Source: an uncultured Planctomycetales bacterium (GTDB lineage Bacteria; Planctomycetota; Planctomycetia; Pirellulales; S012-138). Taken from it: a stretch of DNA of 64,000 bases. The DNA is taken from assembly GCA_937982665.1 (NCBI GenBank), contig CALJLD010000018.1, positions 1-64,000 on the forward strand, given 5' to 3'. Under the pieces are notes generated by a model. The model was not told the DNA's origin. It worked only from the letters and a program-made list of their open reading frames with translations, and made no database searches. Positions 53,796 to 64,000 of the stretch are shown here, one piece after another. Numbering within the stretch: position 1 is the stretch's first letter; every line of letters starts with the position of its first letter. The position numbers were made by a program, and so were the translations under genes.

Positions 53796-55103
53796 ATGGC
53801 ACGCACAAAAAACCGCCGTGGCTTTATTCGAGATTTCCTCCACGTGGGCTTTGCAGGAGGAATCGGGCTGACGCTCGCGGATCTGCTGCGAATGGAAGCT
53901 CGCGGCGACAAGAAGGACTACGTCAGCAAAGAAGGCACGGCCAAGAGCCTGATCTTCATTTTTATGCCTGGCGGAATGGCGCATCAGGAGTCATTTGACC
54001 CCAAGCCGTTGGCACCGATCGAATATCGAGGGCCAATGGGCAGCATCGAGACGAACGTGCCTGGCATTCGGCTCAATCAAACGCTGCCGCGGACCGCACA
54101 AATTGCGGACAAGCTGACGATCTGCCGATCGTTCACTCACGGCGAAGCGGCGCACGAGCGCGGTACGCACAACATGTTCACTGGCTATCGGCCCAGTCCC
54201 GCGCTGGCCTTCCCCAGCATGGGAAGTGTTGTGGCGCATGAATTTGGTCCGCGCAACAATCTGCCGCCGTATGTTTGCATCCCCGGCCAGCCGAATGAGT
54301 TTGCTGGCACCGGATATCTGAGTTCATCATTCGCACCGTTCAGTTTGGGTTCGGATCCAGCCGGAAACAATTTCCGCGTGCGGGACTTGAATCTGCCCAA
54401 CGGTTGTGATGACAACCGATTCGCCAAGCGGCGCAGAATCCTTGACGCTGTGAATGATCACTTCCGCGCGAAAGAAAGCTCGGACTCGCTGGACGCCGTT
54501 GATACTTTCTACGATCGCGCGTACGCCCTGGTGAGTTCGCCAGAAGCCAGGGATGCGTTCAGCATTGATAAGGAAGATGACAAGATCCGGGACGCGTACG
54601 GCCGGAACTCGGCCGGTCAGCGGATGTTGATGGCTCGCCGCCTGGTGGAAGCCGGTGTTCGGTTTGTCACCCTCACCTATGGCGGGTGGGACATGCATGA
54701 CAACATCCAGAACGGTTTCAATCGCCAGATGCCGCCGTTTGATCAAGCGTTCGCAACCTTAATTGCGGACTTGGATCAGCGCGGCCTGCTGGACAGCACG
54801 ATGGTTGCAATCGCCTCGGAATTCGGTCGCACGCCCAAGATCAACAATAATGCGGGTCGCGACCACTGGCCGAAGGTCTACAGCGTTGTGCTTGCCGGAG
54901 GCGGCATCAAACGCGGCACTGTCTATGGGTCTTCGAACGCCACTGCGAGCGAACCGGAAGACAATCCGCTCACAGTCCAGGACTGGGCAACCACAATGTA
55001 TAAGTGCCTGGGAATCATTGCTGATAAGGAATTGATGGCTCCAGGCGACCGGCCCGTGGAAATCTGTGATGGCGGCAAAGTGGTTGATGCTCTGATCGGC
55101 TGA
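53796..55103 (+). CDS. DUF1501 family exported protein
   Basis: This 435-residue protein of the DUF1501 family has a short basic leader (MARTKNRRGFIRDFLHVGFAGGIGLTLADLL), again RR-containing. Family segments are FIFMPGGMAHQESFDPKP, the central GTHNMFTGYRPSP and the C-terminal ASEFGRTPKINNNAGRDHWPKVY with metal-ligand-like Asp and His. It opens a set of four co-directional genes separated by 62-112 bases. It is only distantly like the DUF1501 protein at 10351. The substrate is unknown. Confidence 0.9.
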   Translation: MARTKNRRGFIRDFLHVGFAGGIGLTLADLLRMEARGDKKDYVSKEGTAKSLIFIFMPGGMAHQESFDPKPLAPIEYRGPMGSIETNVPGIRLNQTLPRTAQIADKLTICRSFTHGEAAHERGTHNMFTGYRPSPALAFPSMGSVVAHEFGPRNNLPPYVCIPGQPNEFAGTGYLSSSFAPFSLGSDPAGNNFRVRDLNLPNGCDDNRFAKRRRILDAVNDHFRAKESSDSLDAVDTFYDRAYALVSSPEARDAFSIDKEDDKIRDAYGRNSAGQRMLMARRLVEAGVRFVTLTYGGWDMHDNIQNGFNRQMPPFDQAFATLIADLDQRGLLDSTMVAIASEFGRTPKINNNAGRDHWPKVYSVVLAGGGIKRGTVYGSSNATASEPEDNPLTVQDWATTMYKCLGIIADKELMAPGDRPVEICDGGKVVDALIG

Positions 55104-55165
55104 TCGCTTCAAATTTCCGCTACTGGCTCTTCATCGCACCGCCCGACCTTCGACTTTGGAATTCC

Positions 55166-57664
55166 ATGATGCGGCGCTTTTCAAGCATTTCGCTGATTCG
55201 GCTATCGTTCGCTATTGTTTTCTGCCTGATTGCTGCAAGCCAGGCCGTTGCATCTTCGCCAGCACTCTCGCTGATTATGCCGCGTGGCGTCCAGCGAGGT
55301 ACGGAAGTTGACATCGTATTGCTAGGCGCGCGACTGGCTGACGCTCAGGAAGTCTTGTTCTACGAACCGGGAGTTGAAGTTCTCTCGCTGGAAGCACAAG
55401 ACAGTCAAGTCACCGTTAAAGTCAAGATCGCTGCGGATGCCCGATTGGGCGAACACATCGCCCGCGTGCGAACCACGTCCGGCATCAGCGAGTTGCGAAC
55501 ATTCTACGTTGGGGCCCTGCCTTCAATCGATGAAGTTGAGCCGAACAGCGAGTTTCAAGCTCCTCAGAAGATTGACCTGGGCGTGACGGTCACCGGCGTG
55601 GTTGAGAATGAAGACGTTGACTACTTTGTTGTTGACGCCAAGCAAGGGGATCAAATCACGGTCGAAGTCGAAGGCATGCGGCTGGCCGCGACAATCTTCG
55701 ACCCCTATGTGGCGATTTTGAACGCTGAGCGGTTTGAACTGGTGGCCGCGGATGATTCGCCCTTGGCGAAGCAGGATCCGATCGCCTCGTTGACCGTACC
55801 GGAAGATGGTTCTTACATCATCATGCTCCGCGAGAGCGCCTACGGCGGAAACGGCAATTGCCGCTACCGAATGCACGTGGGCAACTTTCCGCGGCCCACG
55901 GCGGTGTTCCCCCCAGGCGGCAAACTTGGCGAAGAAGTCCAGGTGCAGTTTCTGGGCGATGCCTCGGGCGTGATGGAGCAAACCGTCCAATTGCCAAGCG
56001 AAGACGATGCGAACTTCGCGCTGTATGCGGAAACACCTGCCGGTGTCTCTCCCTCGGGGATTCCCTTCCGGCTCTCCGCGGCGGCCAACGCGATTGAAGT
56101 TGAGCCCAACAACGGCCGCAATGAAGCAACCCCTGCGGAATTGACCAACACGTTCAATGGCATCATCAGCGAAGATGGTGATATGGATTGGTTCCGTTTC
56201 ACCGCGACCAAAGGCCAGGCGTTTGATGTGCATTGCTACGCCCGGCGAGTTGGATCCCCCTTGGATTCCGTGATGACGGTGCACTCCGCCGATGGAAAAC
56301 AAATCGCCGGCAACGATGATCAAAACGGCATCGCGCCGGACAGTTACTTCCGCTTTAACGTGCCGGAGGATGGCGAGTATTCGATTCGTGTTTACGATCA
56401 GCTTCGCCGCGGGGGCGAGGACTTCGTTTACCGCATTGAACTCACGCCTGTGCAGCCATCTTTGAGCCTTTCCATTCCGCAGGTCGCGCGGTACTCGCAG
56501 GACCGTCAAGTGATTTGTGTACCGCGGGGGAACCGCTTCTCCACGCTGATGGCCGCGGCACGTAACAACTTTGGCGGGCCGATTGAATTCATTGCGCCGG
56601 AATTGCCAGAAGGCGTCACGATGCAATCTGTCCCCATGCCGGGCAACACAAACCTTTCGGCAATTGTGTTTGAAGCTACGGAAGATGCCCCCATCGGCGG
56701 CAAGCTCATCGACTTCCAAGCCAAACACGTTGAGAACGAGAACATCACAGGCCGGTTTTCCCAACGCGCTCAAATGCTGATTGGCGCGCCGGGTCAATCC
56801 GAGTATTGGATCACAACCGTCAATCGCCTCGCCGTGGCCGTTGTGGACAAAGTTCCCTTTACGGTCGAACTCGTTGCTCCCAAGGTGCCGTTGGTTCGCA
56901 ACGGTTCCATGCAGCTCAAGGTCATCGTCCACCGCCAGGAAGGGTTTGAAGGGGCCGTCAATGTGCAGTTCCCGTTCCGTCCGCCAGGCGTTGGCGCCAC
57001 GGCATCAATCAACATTCCCGCGGATCAAACCGAAGGTCTGTATCCCATCAGTGCAAATGGCAACGCTCCCGTTCAGGAATGGGACGTCGTCGCGCTGGCA
57101 TCATCGAACATTAATGGTGCTGTCTGGGTTTCGTCTCCTTTGACCAAACTCACCGTGGCAGACGCTTATTCGCAGGTCGCCATGTCGCCTGCCGCTGTCG
57201 AGCAAGGCCAGAAGACGCAAATCCTGGCGAAGTTCGCGCACACATCGGAATTTGATGGCAGCGGCAAAGTCCAACTGATGGGATTGCCAAGTGCGGTCAC
57301 GGCCGAGCCAATCGAATTCAACAACGAAACCCAAGAGGCCGTTTTTGAAATCGCCACGGACGCCGCCAGCCCCGCAGGCACGCACAAGAATATCTTCGCC
57401 CAAATCGAATTCGTTCGTGAAGGCGAAATGATGGTGCATCGATCCGGCGCGACGGAACTCCGCATTGATCCTCCCCCGCCGCCGGACGCCAACAAGCCGA
57501 ATCCGCCCGCACAAGGAACAAAGCCTGCGGAAGAGAATAAGCCTGCGGAGAAGCCGCTCACACGTTTGGAGAAGCTGCGTCTGGAGGCAAAGCGCCGCGC
57601 TGAGCAGCGGCAACAAACCGGGCAATCGCAGGACCAAAAGCAGGACGAAGGTTCGTCGAGTTAA
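55166..57664 (+). CDS. Exported protein with pre-peptidase C-terminal (PPC) type domains
   Basis: This is an 832-residue protein. A signal peptide is followed by an IPT/Ig-like region (LSLIMPRGVQRGTEVDIVLLGARLADAQEVLFYEPGVEV). At least two PPC-type beta domains follow: EVEPNSEFQAPQKID...VDYFVVDAKQGDQITVEVEG and EVEPNNGRNEATPAEL...MDWFRFTATKGQAFDVHCYA, each ending in DGSYIIMLRES or DGEYSIRVYDQ. The last 80 residues are Pro/Lys/Glu/Gln-rich (NKPAEKPLTRLEKLRLEAKRRAEQRQQ), a probable disordered tail. It lies between DUF1501 and DUF1549/DUF1553, a common planctomycete order. ATG 55166 or 55169 starts the signal peptide. Confidence 0.85.
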   Translation: MMRRFSSISLIRLSFAIVFCLIAASQAVASSPALSLIMPRGVQRGTEVDIVLLGARLADAQEVLFYEPGVEVLSLEAQDSQVTVKVKIAADARLGEHIARVRTTSGISELRTFYVGALPSIDEVEPNSEFQAPQKIDLGVTVTGVVENEDVDYFVVDAKQGDQITVEVEGMRLAATIFDPYVAILNAERFELVAADDSPLAKQDPIASLTVPEDGSYIIMLRESAYGGNGNCRYRMHVGNFPRPTAVFPPGGKLGEEVQVQFLGDASGVMEQTVQLPSEDDANFALYAETPAGVSPSGIPFRLSAAANAIEVEPNNGRNEATPAELTNTFNGIISEDGDMDWFRFTATKGQAFDVHCYARRVGSPLDSVMTVHSADGKQIAGNDDQNGIAPDSYFRFNVPEDGEYSIRVYDQLRRGGEDFVYRIELTPVQPSLSLSIPQVARYSQDRQVICVPRGNRFSTLMAAARNNFGGPIEFIAPELPEGVTMQSVPMPGNTNLSAIVFEATEDAPIGGKLIDFQAKHVENENITGRFSQRAQMLIGAPGQSEYWITTVNRLAVAVVDKVPFTVELVAPKVPLVRNGSMQLKVIVHRQEGFEGAVNVQFPFRPPGVGATASINIPADQTEGLYPISANGNAPVQEWDVVALASSNINGAVWVSSPLTKLTVADAYSQVAMSPAAVEQGQKTQILAKFAHTSEFDGSGKVQLMGLPSAVTAEPIEFNNETQEAVFEIATDAASPAGTHKNIFAQIEFVREGEMMVHRSGATELRIDPPPPPDANKPNPPAQGTKPAEENKPAEKPLTRLEKLRLEAKRRAEQRQQTGQSQDQKQDEGSSS

Positions 57665-57744
57665 TTCGTTACCAAGTCATTTGGTCACGCAATCGTCTCC
57701 GATTATCACCGCATAACAGCAACCCTCTTCTATACGTCAACACT

Positions 57745-60255
<2,511 letters not shown>

Positions 60256-60367
60256 GTCCATTTGCAATCAACAAGCAACAAACGGCAGTCAGGTGACTCG
60301 TGCCCTGCTTGTCCGCACCCAACATTTGGCCTGAACCGGCTCACCACGTGATTTCAAAGAAAGACCC

Positions 60368-63121
60368 ATGGCTTACCGCACGTTGGTCAATTTCAGTGTT
60401 GCGTTCTTAATCATTCTTGGCAGTTCAAGCTGGCAAGCCGCCACTGCGCAAGAAGAAGCTGTCAAAGTGACGTTTGATGATCACGTCAAACCGATCTTCC
60501 GCCAGCATTGCGTCAGCTGCCATGACCCAGGGAGCAAACTGGGCGGTTTGGATCTCTCCACATACACCGGCGTCATGCAAGGTGGAAGTTCCGGAGCGGT
60601 GATCGAGCCCGGTTCGGCAGGCGACAGCTACTTGTACATGCTCGTCACGCACGAGTCTGAACCCAAGATGCCGCAAGATGCGGAGAAGTTGGCCGCAGCT
60701 GATCTTGACGCGATTCGCAACTGGATTGATGCCGGCGTCCTGGAAAACGCCAGCAGCAAGGCCAAGCTCAGCACAAAACCCAAGATGGAGATGGCCAGCG
60801 GCGGCGGTACCACACGCCCGGAAGTTATGCCCTGGCCCAAGACTCTGCCGCTGGAACCGCGCGTCATCACGCAACGGGCCACCGCGGTCACCGCCATGGC
60901 GACAAGCCCTTGGGCACCGTTGTTAGCGTTGGGGAGTGAAGAGCAAGTGCTGCTCTACGACGTCAACTCGCTCGAACTCGTCGGCGTTTTGCCGTTTCCG
61001 CAAGGAACTCCGCAAGTCTTGAAGTTCAGCGCCAATGGCTCTTTGTTGTTGGCCGGCGGCGGAAAAGCCGCACACAAGGGCGTGGCTGTGGTCTGGAATG
61101 TTGAGACTGGCGAACAACTGTTGGAAGTTGGCGACGAATTGGATTCGGTGCTGGCCGCGGATATTAGCGCGGATCATCAATGGATTGCCTTGGGCGGGCC
61201 ACAGCGGATGATCCGCATCTTTTCGACTGCCGATGGATCTCTCGAACACGAAATCAAGAAGCATACGGATTGGGTCACGGAGATTGCTTTCAGCCCTGAT
61301 GGAGTTCTGCTGGCGACCGGCGACCGCAACGGCGGCTTGCACGTCTGGGAAACCTTCACGGCTCGTCCTTATGCCGATTTGCGCGGCCACTCGGCGATGA
61401 TTACCGGCCTTTCTTGGCGAAATGACTCGAACGTTGTCGCATCTGCCAGTGAAGACTCCACTGTTCGACTGTGGGAAATGAACGCTGGCAATCAAATCAA
61501 GCAATGGAACGCCCATGGCGGCGGCACGGCCGATGTCGAGTTTACCCGCGATGGGCGTCTCGTCTCGTGCGGTCGTGATCGGCTGGTCAAAGTTTGGGAC
61601 CAAAATGGAGGGCAGCAGAAGCAGTTACAGGGCTTCGCAGACCTGGCCTTGGCCGTGACGCATTGTGATGAAACCAACCGCGTGATTGCCGGTGACTGGA
61701 CAGGCGAAGTCCGCGTGTGGAATGCGGAAGATGCCGCGGAATTGGGCGTGTTGGCAGCCAATCCGCCTACCTTGGAAACGCGACTCGCGGCCGCGCAACA
61801 AACTTTGTCACAAGCTCAAACAGAAGCCACCGCAAAACAACAAGCAGCCGCGGCGGCAAAATCGGCCGCGGACCAAAAAATCGCCCAATTGCAAGCAGCA
61901 CAAAAGGCTCTAACCGATGCGCAAGCCACCGCGCAATCCAGCGAAACGGCGCTGGCGGAACTGCAGAAGAAGACCCAGGAGTTGACGGGACAGAGCAGCC
62001 AGCAAACCACCGCGCTCGCGCAGCATGACTCTGCGCTTCCCAACCTCAAGGTTGCCGCGGAAAAAGCGGCCGAAGCCGCTAAGGCTGCCGCCGAAGACAA
62101 GTTGATTGCCCAACTGGCCGAGCAACTCAAGCAAAAGCTGGACGCATACACCCAAGCGCGGGATGGCATTGCGCAAAGCTTGCAGCAAACGCAAACCGCA
62201 TTGGCTACTGCCGCCGAAGAGACAAAGACACAAACCGCTGCGCGGGACACGGCGCAAGCCACCATTAAGGAATCCACAGCTCAGGTCGCCAGGCTGGAGC
62301 CGGAATCGCAACAAGCGGCCGAGGCCGCCCAGGCGGCCGCTCAAGCTCAAGCAACCACGGACGCCGCGTTAGCCGCCGCAACGGCATCCGTGGAAAAATG
62401 GCAATCCGCCATCGCTTTCCAGGAACAGTGGATCGCCATCCAGCAGAACATTCAAAAAGCTGAAGAGCAGTGGCTGACCGCGCAAACCAAACTTTCCGAA
62501 ACTCAAGAGACCGCGGCAGCAGCAGAGACAGCGCTGGCCGCCGTCGCACAAGCGGAGGCCGCCGCGCAACAGGCCACAACCACTGCCGATGAAGAGATCG
62601 CCAAAGCCAACACAAGCAAACAAGCTTTGACACAGCAGATCACAACGGCCAACGAGAAAATCAAGACGGCCCAAGCCGAGAGTGAAGCCACGCAGCAGGC
62701 AATCAACTCGCTTCAAGAAAGCCTCAAGCACGCTCAAGCGGTTGCTGCTGATGCGTCCGACGAAAACCTGGCAGCCGCCATCAAGTCGCTGCAGGCGGCG
62801 GTTGCAGGGCGGTCTGAGATCCTGACGAACCTTGCAACCCAGCAGACAACTCTGCAAGCAGAGATCAATCAGGCGAACGCCGCCATCGTAGCTGCGGACG
62901 CTGCAATCGCGACGGCACAAACACAAAAACAAGCGGCCGCAGAGGAGTTGGCCGGCATGGCGGAAAAGAAGCAAGCCGCTCAGCAACAGCGTGACGCCAC
63001 GCAAGCCATCGTCAATGAAGCAGAAACGGCCGCGGAAACGGCCGAACAATCTTTGAACAACGCCCGCGAACAATTGGCCGCGCTGCAAGATGCCGGCGTT
63101 GCGGCTTCAGCCGGCGATTAA
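60368..63121 (+). CDS. Exported cytochrome c-type / WD40 / long coiled-coil protein
   Basis: This 917-residue protein has a signal peptide (residues 1-27) and a planctomycete cytochrome-like domain with C48-x2-C51-H52 (QHCVSCHDPGSKLGGLDL) and MPQDAEKLAAADLDAIRNWIDAG. WD40-type blades occupy about 160-455 (TDWVTEIAFSPDGVLLATGDRNGGLHVWE; SAMITGLSWRNDSNVVASASEDSTVRLWE). From about residue 465 (base 61770) to the end is an Ala/Gln/Glu/Thr-rich heptad-like helix region of roughly 440 residues with no other domain. Heme attachment is inferred from CxxCH. It ends the four-gene set; the long helical tail could span or project from the cell envelope. Confidence 0.87.
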   Translation: MAYRTLVNFSVAFLIILGSSSWQAATAQEEAVKVTFDDHVKPIFRQHCVSCHDPGSKLGGLDLSTYTGVMQGGSSGAVIEPGSAGDSYLYMLVTHESEPKMPQDAEKLAAADLDAIRNWIDAGVLENASSKAKLSTKPKMEMASGGGTTRPEVMPWPKTLPLEPRVITQRATAVTAMATSPWAPLLALGSEEQVLLYDVNSLELVGVLPFPQGTPQVLKFSANGSLLLAGGGKAAHKGVAVVWNVETGEQLLEVGDELDSVLAADISADHQWIALGGPQRMIRIFSTADGSLEHEIKKHTDWVTEIAFSPDGVLLATGDRNGGLHVWETFTARPYADLRGHSAMITGLSWRNDSNVVASASEDSTVRLWEMNAGNQIKQWNAHGGGTADVEFTRDGRLVSCGRDRLVKVWDQNGGQQKQLQGFADLALAVTHCDETNRVIAGDWTGEVRVWNAEDAAELGVLAANPPTLETRLAAAQQTLSQAQTEATAKQQAAAAAKSAADQKIAQLQAAQKALTDAQATAQSSETALAELQKKTQELTGQSSQQTTALAQHDSALPNLKVAAEKAAEAAKAAAEDKLIAQLAEQLKQKLDAYTQARDGIAQSLQQTQTALATAAEETKTQTAARDTAQATIKESTAQVARLEPESQQAAEAAQAAAQAQATTDAALAAATASVEKWQSAIAFQEQWIAIQQNIQKAEEQWLTAQTKLSETQETAAAAETALAAVAQAEAAAQQATTTADEEIAKANTSKQALTQQITTANEKIKTAQAESEATQQAINSLQESLKHAQAVAADASDENLAAAIKSLQAAVAGRSEILTNLATQQTTLQAEINQANAAIVAADAAIATAQTQKQAAAEELAGMAEKKQAAQQQRDATQAIVNEAETAAETAEQSLNNAREQLAALQDAGVAASAGD

Positions 63122-63151
63122 CGGCCGATCCCAACGCCTCATTGGCTCCGC

Positions 63152-63436
63152 ATGCCGCCCAATCACAAAGACTCGCGCAACGCAGAAAAGGTGAGTCGGG
63201 CTGTTGCTTATCTCAAGGCTGTCGTACCAGATGACGATCCAGTGCCGTTGATAGAATTGCCGCCTGCTGATTCGCCCGTTCTTCGCGAATTCAATCAGGA
63301 ACTTCTGATCGCGTACCTAGTCGATGTTGGCGATCACTTTGAGTACGTTCAGTATCGTGACTTGGAGCAGTCGCGACTGTCGATAGAGGAATTGCGCGCG
63401 AATAAATGGCCGCTGGCAAAAAACAGCTCCGCCTAG
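63152..63436 (+). CDS. Small protein resembling the C-terminal part of DUF1444 (YtpQ-like), function unknown
   Basis: This 94-residue soluble protein has the segment LIAYLVDVGDHFEYVQYRDLEQSRLSIEELRANKW, which recalls the end of DUF1444/YtpQ-like proteins. It is only about a third of that family's length, and the similarity rests on memory, so the assignment is tentative. No signal peptide. It starts 30 bases after the coiled-coil gene and 88 bases before the sulfatase start. It could be a remnant or an independent small gene. Confidence 0.5.
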   Translation: MPPNHKDSRNAEKVSRAVAYLKAVVPDDDPVPLIELPPADSPVLREFNQELLIAYLVDVGDHFEYVQYRDLEQSRLSIEELRANKWPLAKNSSA

Positions 63437-63524
63437 CTTCCAACATTTGACTGGCCGCCTTCGGCAACGATACTAGCCCGAAGCCAATCGCCAGCCACTC
63501 TTCAAAAAAGCGGAAGTTCTAGAA

Positions 63525-64000
63525 GTGCAGAATCACAGAATCCGATTAGGCATTATTGCCCGGGCGTTCTACGCCATCTTGTTCCTGGCCGCCCTCGCTA
63601 CGGTAGCCTTTGGGCAGGGGAACTCCGCGGCAGACATCATTGCAAGGAGCACGTCCGGGCGATTCAAGGCAGCGCAGAACGCACAAGTCACGCCCAATGT
63701 CGTGTTCATCATGGCCGACGATCTCGGCTACGGCGATCTTGGCTGCTACGGCCAACAGCAATTGCAAACGCCGCGGATTGATCAGCTGGCTGCCGAAGGC
63801 GTCCGCTTCACGGATTATTACGCCGGCTCCACGGTCTGTGCGCCGTCACGTTGCGTGCTAATGACAGGCATGCACACAGGGCATTGCTTCATCCGCGGCA
63901 ATGGTCGCCAAGACTTGCCCAGTGACCAGTTCACTGTGGCCGAACTCTTCAAGCAACACGGCTATGCAACCGGCATGTTTGGCAAATGGGGCTTGGGAGA
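63525..64000 (+). CDS. C-type sulfatase, 3' end cut by window edge
   Basis: The plus strand is open from a GTG at 63525 to the window end (158 codons). A signal peptide (LGIIARAFYAILFLAALATVAFG) is followed by a typical sulfatase N-terminus: NVVFIMADDLGYGDLGCYG with metal-binding Asp-Asp, RIDQLAAEGVRFTDYYAG and the formylglycine site C-x-P-S-R in CAPSRCVLMTGMHTG. GMFGKWGLG, the lysine-containing second family motif, lies at the cut end. It hydrolyses sulfate esters, probably of polysaccharides, after Cys-to-formylglycine modification. The GTG is preceded by GGAAG at a normal distance; the first in-frame ATG is inside the catalytic domain. Confidence 0.88.
   Translation, partial: MQNHRIRLGIIARAFYAILFLAALATVAFGQGNSAADIIARSTSGRFKAAQNAQVTPNVVFIMADDLGYGDLGCYGQQQLQTPRIDQLAAEGVRFTDYYAGSTVCAPSRCVLMTGMHTGHCFIRGNGRQDLPSDQFTVAELFKQHGYATGMFGKWGLG

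Overview
This 64 kb window reads as chromosome of a planctomycete, most likely near the Pirellulales. That is an inference from family content: DUF1549/DUF1553 proteins with planctomycete-type cytochrome c motifs, DUF1501 proteins with RR-type leaders, a BlaI/BlaR1-like pair, ECF sigma/anti-sigma genes, exported proteins with WD40, FG-GAP and pre-peptidase domains, and a C-type sulfatase. Lipid A genes (lpxC, lpxA, an OmpH/Skp chaperone) point to a Gram-negative-type outer membrane. mqnE and mqnD point to the futalosine route to menaquinone. I saw no rRNA, tRNA, CRISPR array, transposase or phage gene.

Layout. 1-6.4 kb (minus): a zinc-binding anti-sigma factor cut by the window edge, its ECF sigma factor, an exported M14 carboxypeptidase-like protein and a membrane-anchored leucine-rich-repeat protein. 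7.1-11.8 kb (plus): a DUF1549/DUF1553 cytochrome protein followed by a DUF1501 protein. 12-19 kb: a DUF2807 protein; a serine beta-lactamase-fold/FG-GAP/ASPIC fusion; and, divergent from it, a BlaI-type repressor with its operator and a BlaR1-type M56 protease whose penicillin-binding sensor is replaced by a beta-propeller-like region. 19-26 kb (plus): a small exported protein, a DUF6868-type membrane protein, a beta-CASP metallo-beta-lactamase, a PD40/TPR lipoprotein and mqnE. 26-31 kb: a repeat-bearing intergenic stretch, a large anti-sigma-like membrane protein and an exported protein with two STN-like repeats.

31-34.5 kb (minus): ompH/skp, lpxC, lpxA and a Gfo/Idh/MocA dehydrogenase that overlaps lpxA by four bases and may be GnnA. 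34.8-38.5 kb: a NUDIX hydrolase, mqnD, a frameshifted membrane-protein gene and an EPS-type sugar-phosphate transferase. 38.6-45.9 kb (minus): a YegS-like lipid kinase, an exported amidohydrolase, an M48 protease and the helicase HrpA. 46-51.6 kb (plus): a TPR membrane protein, a small membrane protein, an S9 peptidase and an unrecognised cytoplasmic protein. 51.6-53.3 kb (minus): a zinc-ribbon protein and thymidylate kinase.

53.8-63.1 kb (plus) is a compact four-gene set: DUF1501, a pre-peptidase-domain protein, DUF1549/DUF1553, and a cytochrome-WD40-coiled-coil protein. A small DUF1444-like gene and the start of a sulfatase follow.

The most promising system is the BlaI/BlaR1-like pair: a textbook TACA-N2-TGTA operator lies inside the promoter, the repressor start codon sits about where transcription should begin, and the sensor looks like a propeller. 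The possible GnnA next to lpxA, the exported heme-propeller-coiled-coil protein, and the Arg/Gly-rich tracts in three unrelated exported proteins also deserve attention.
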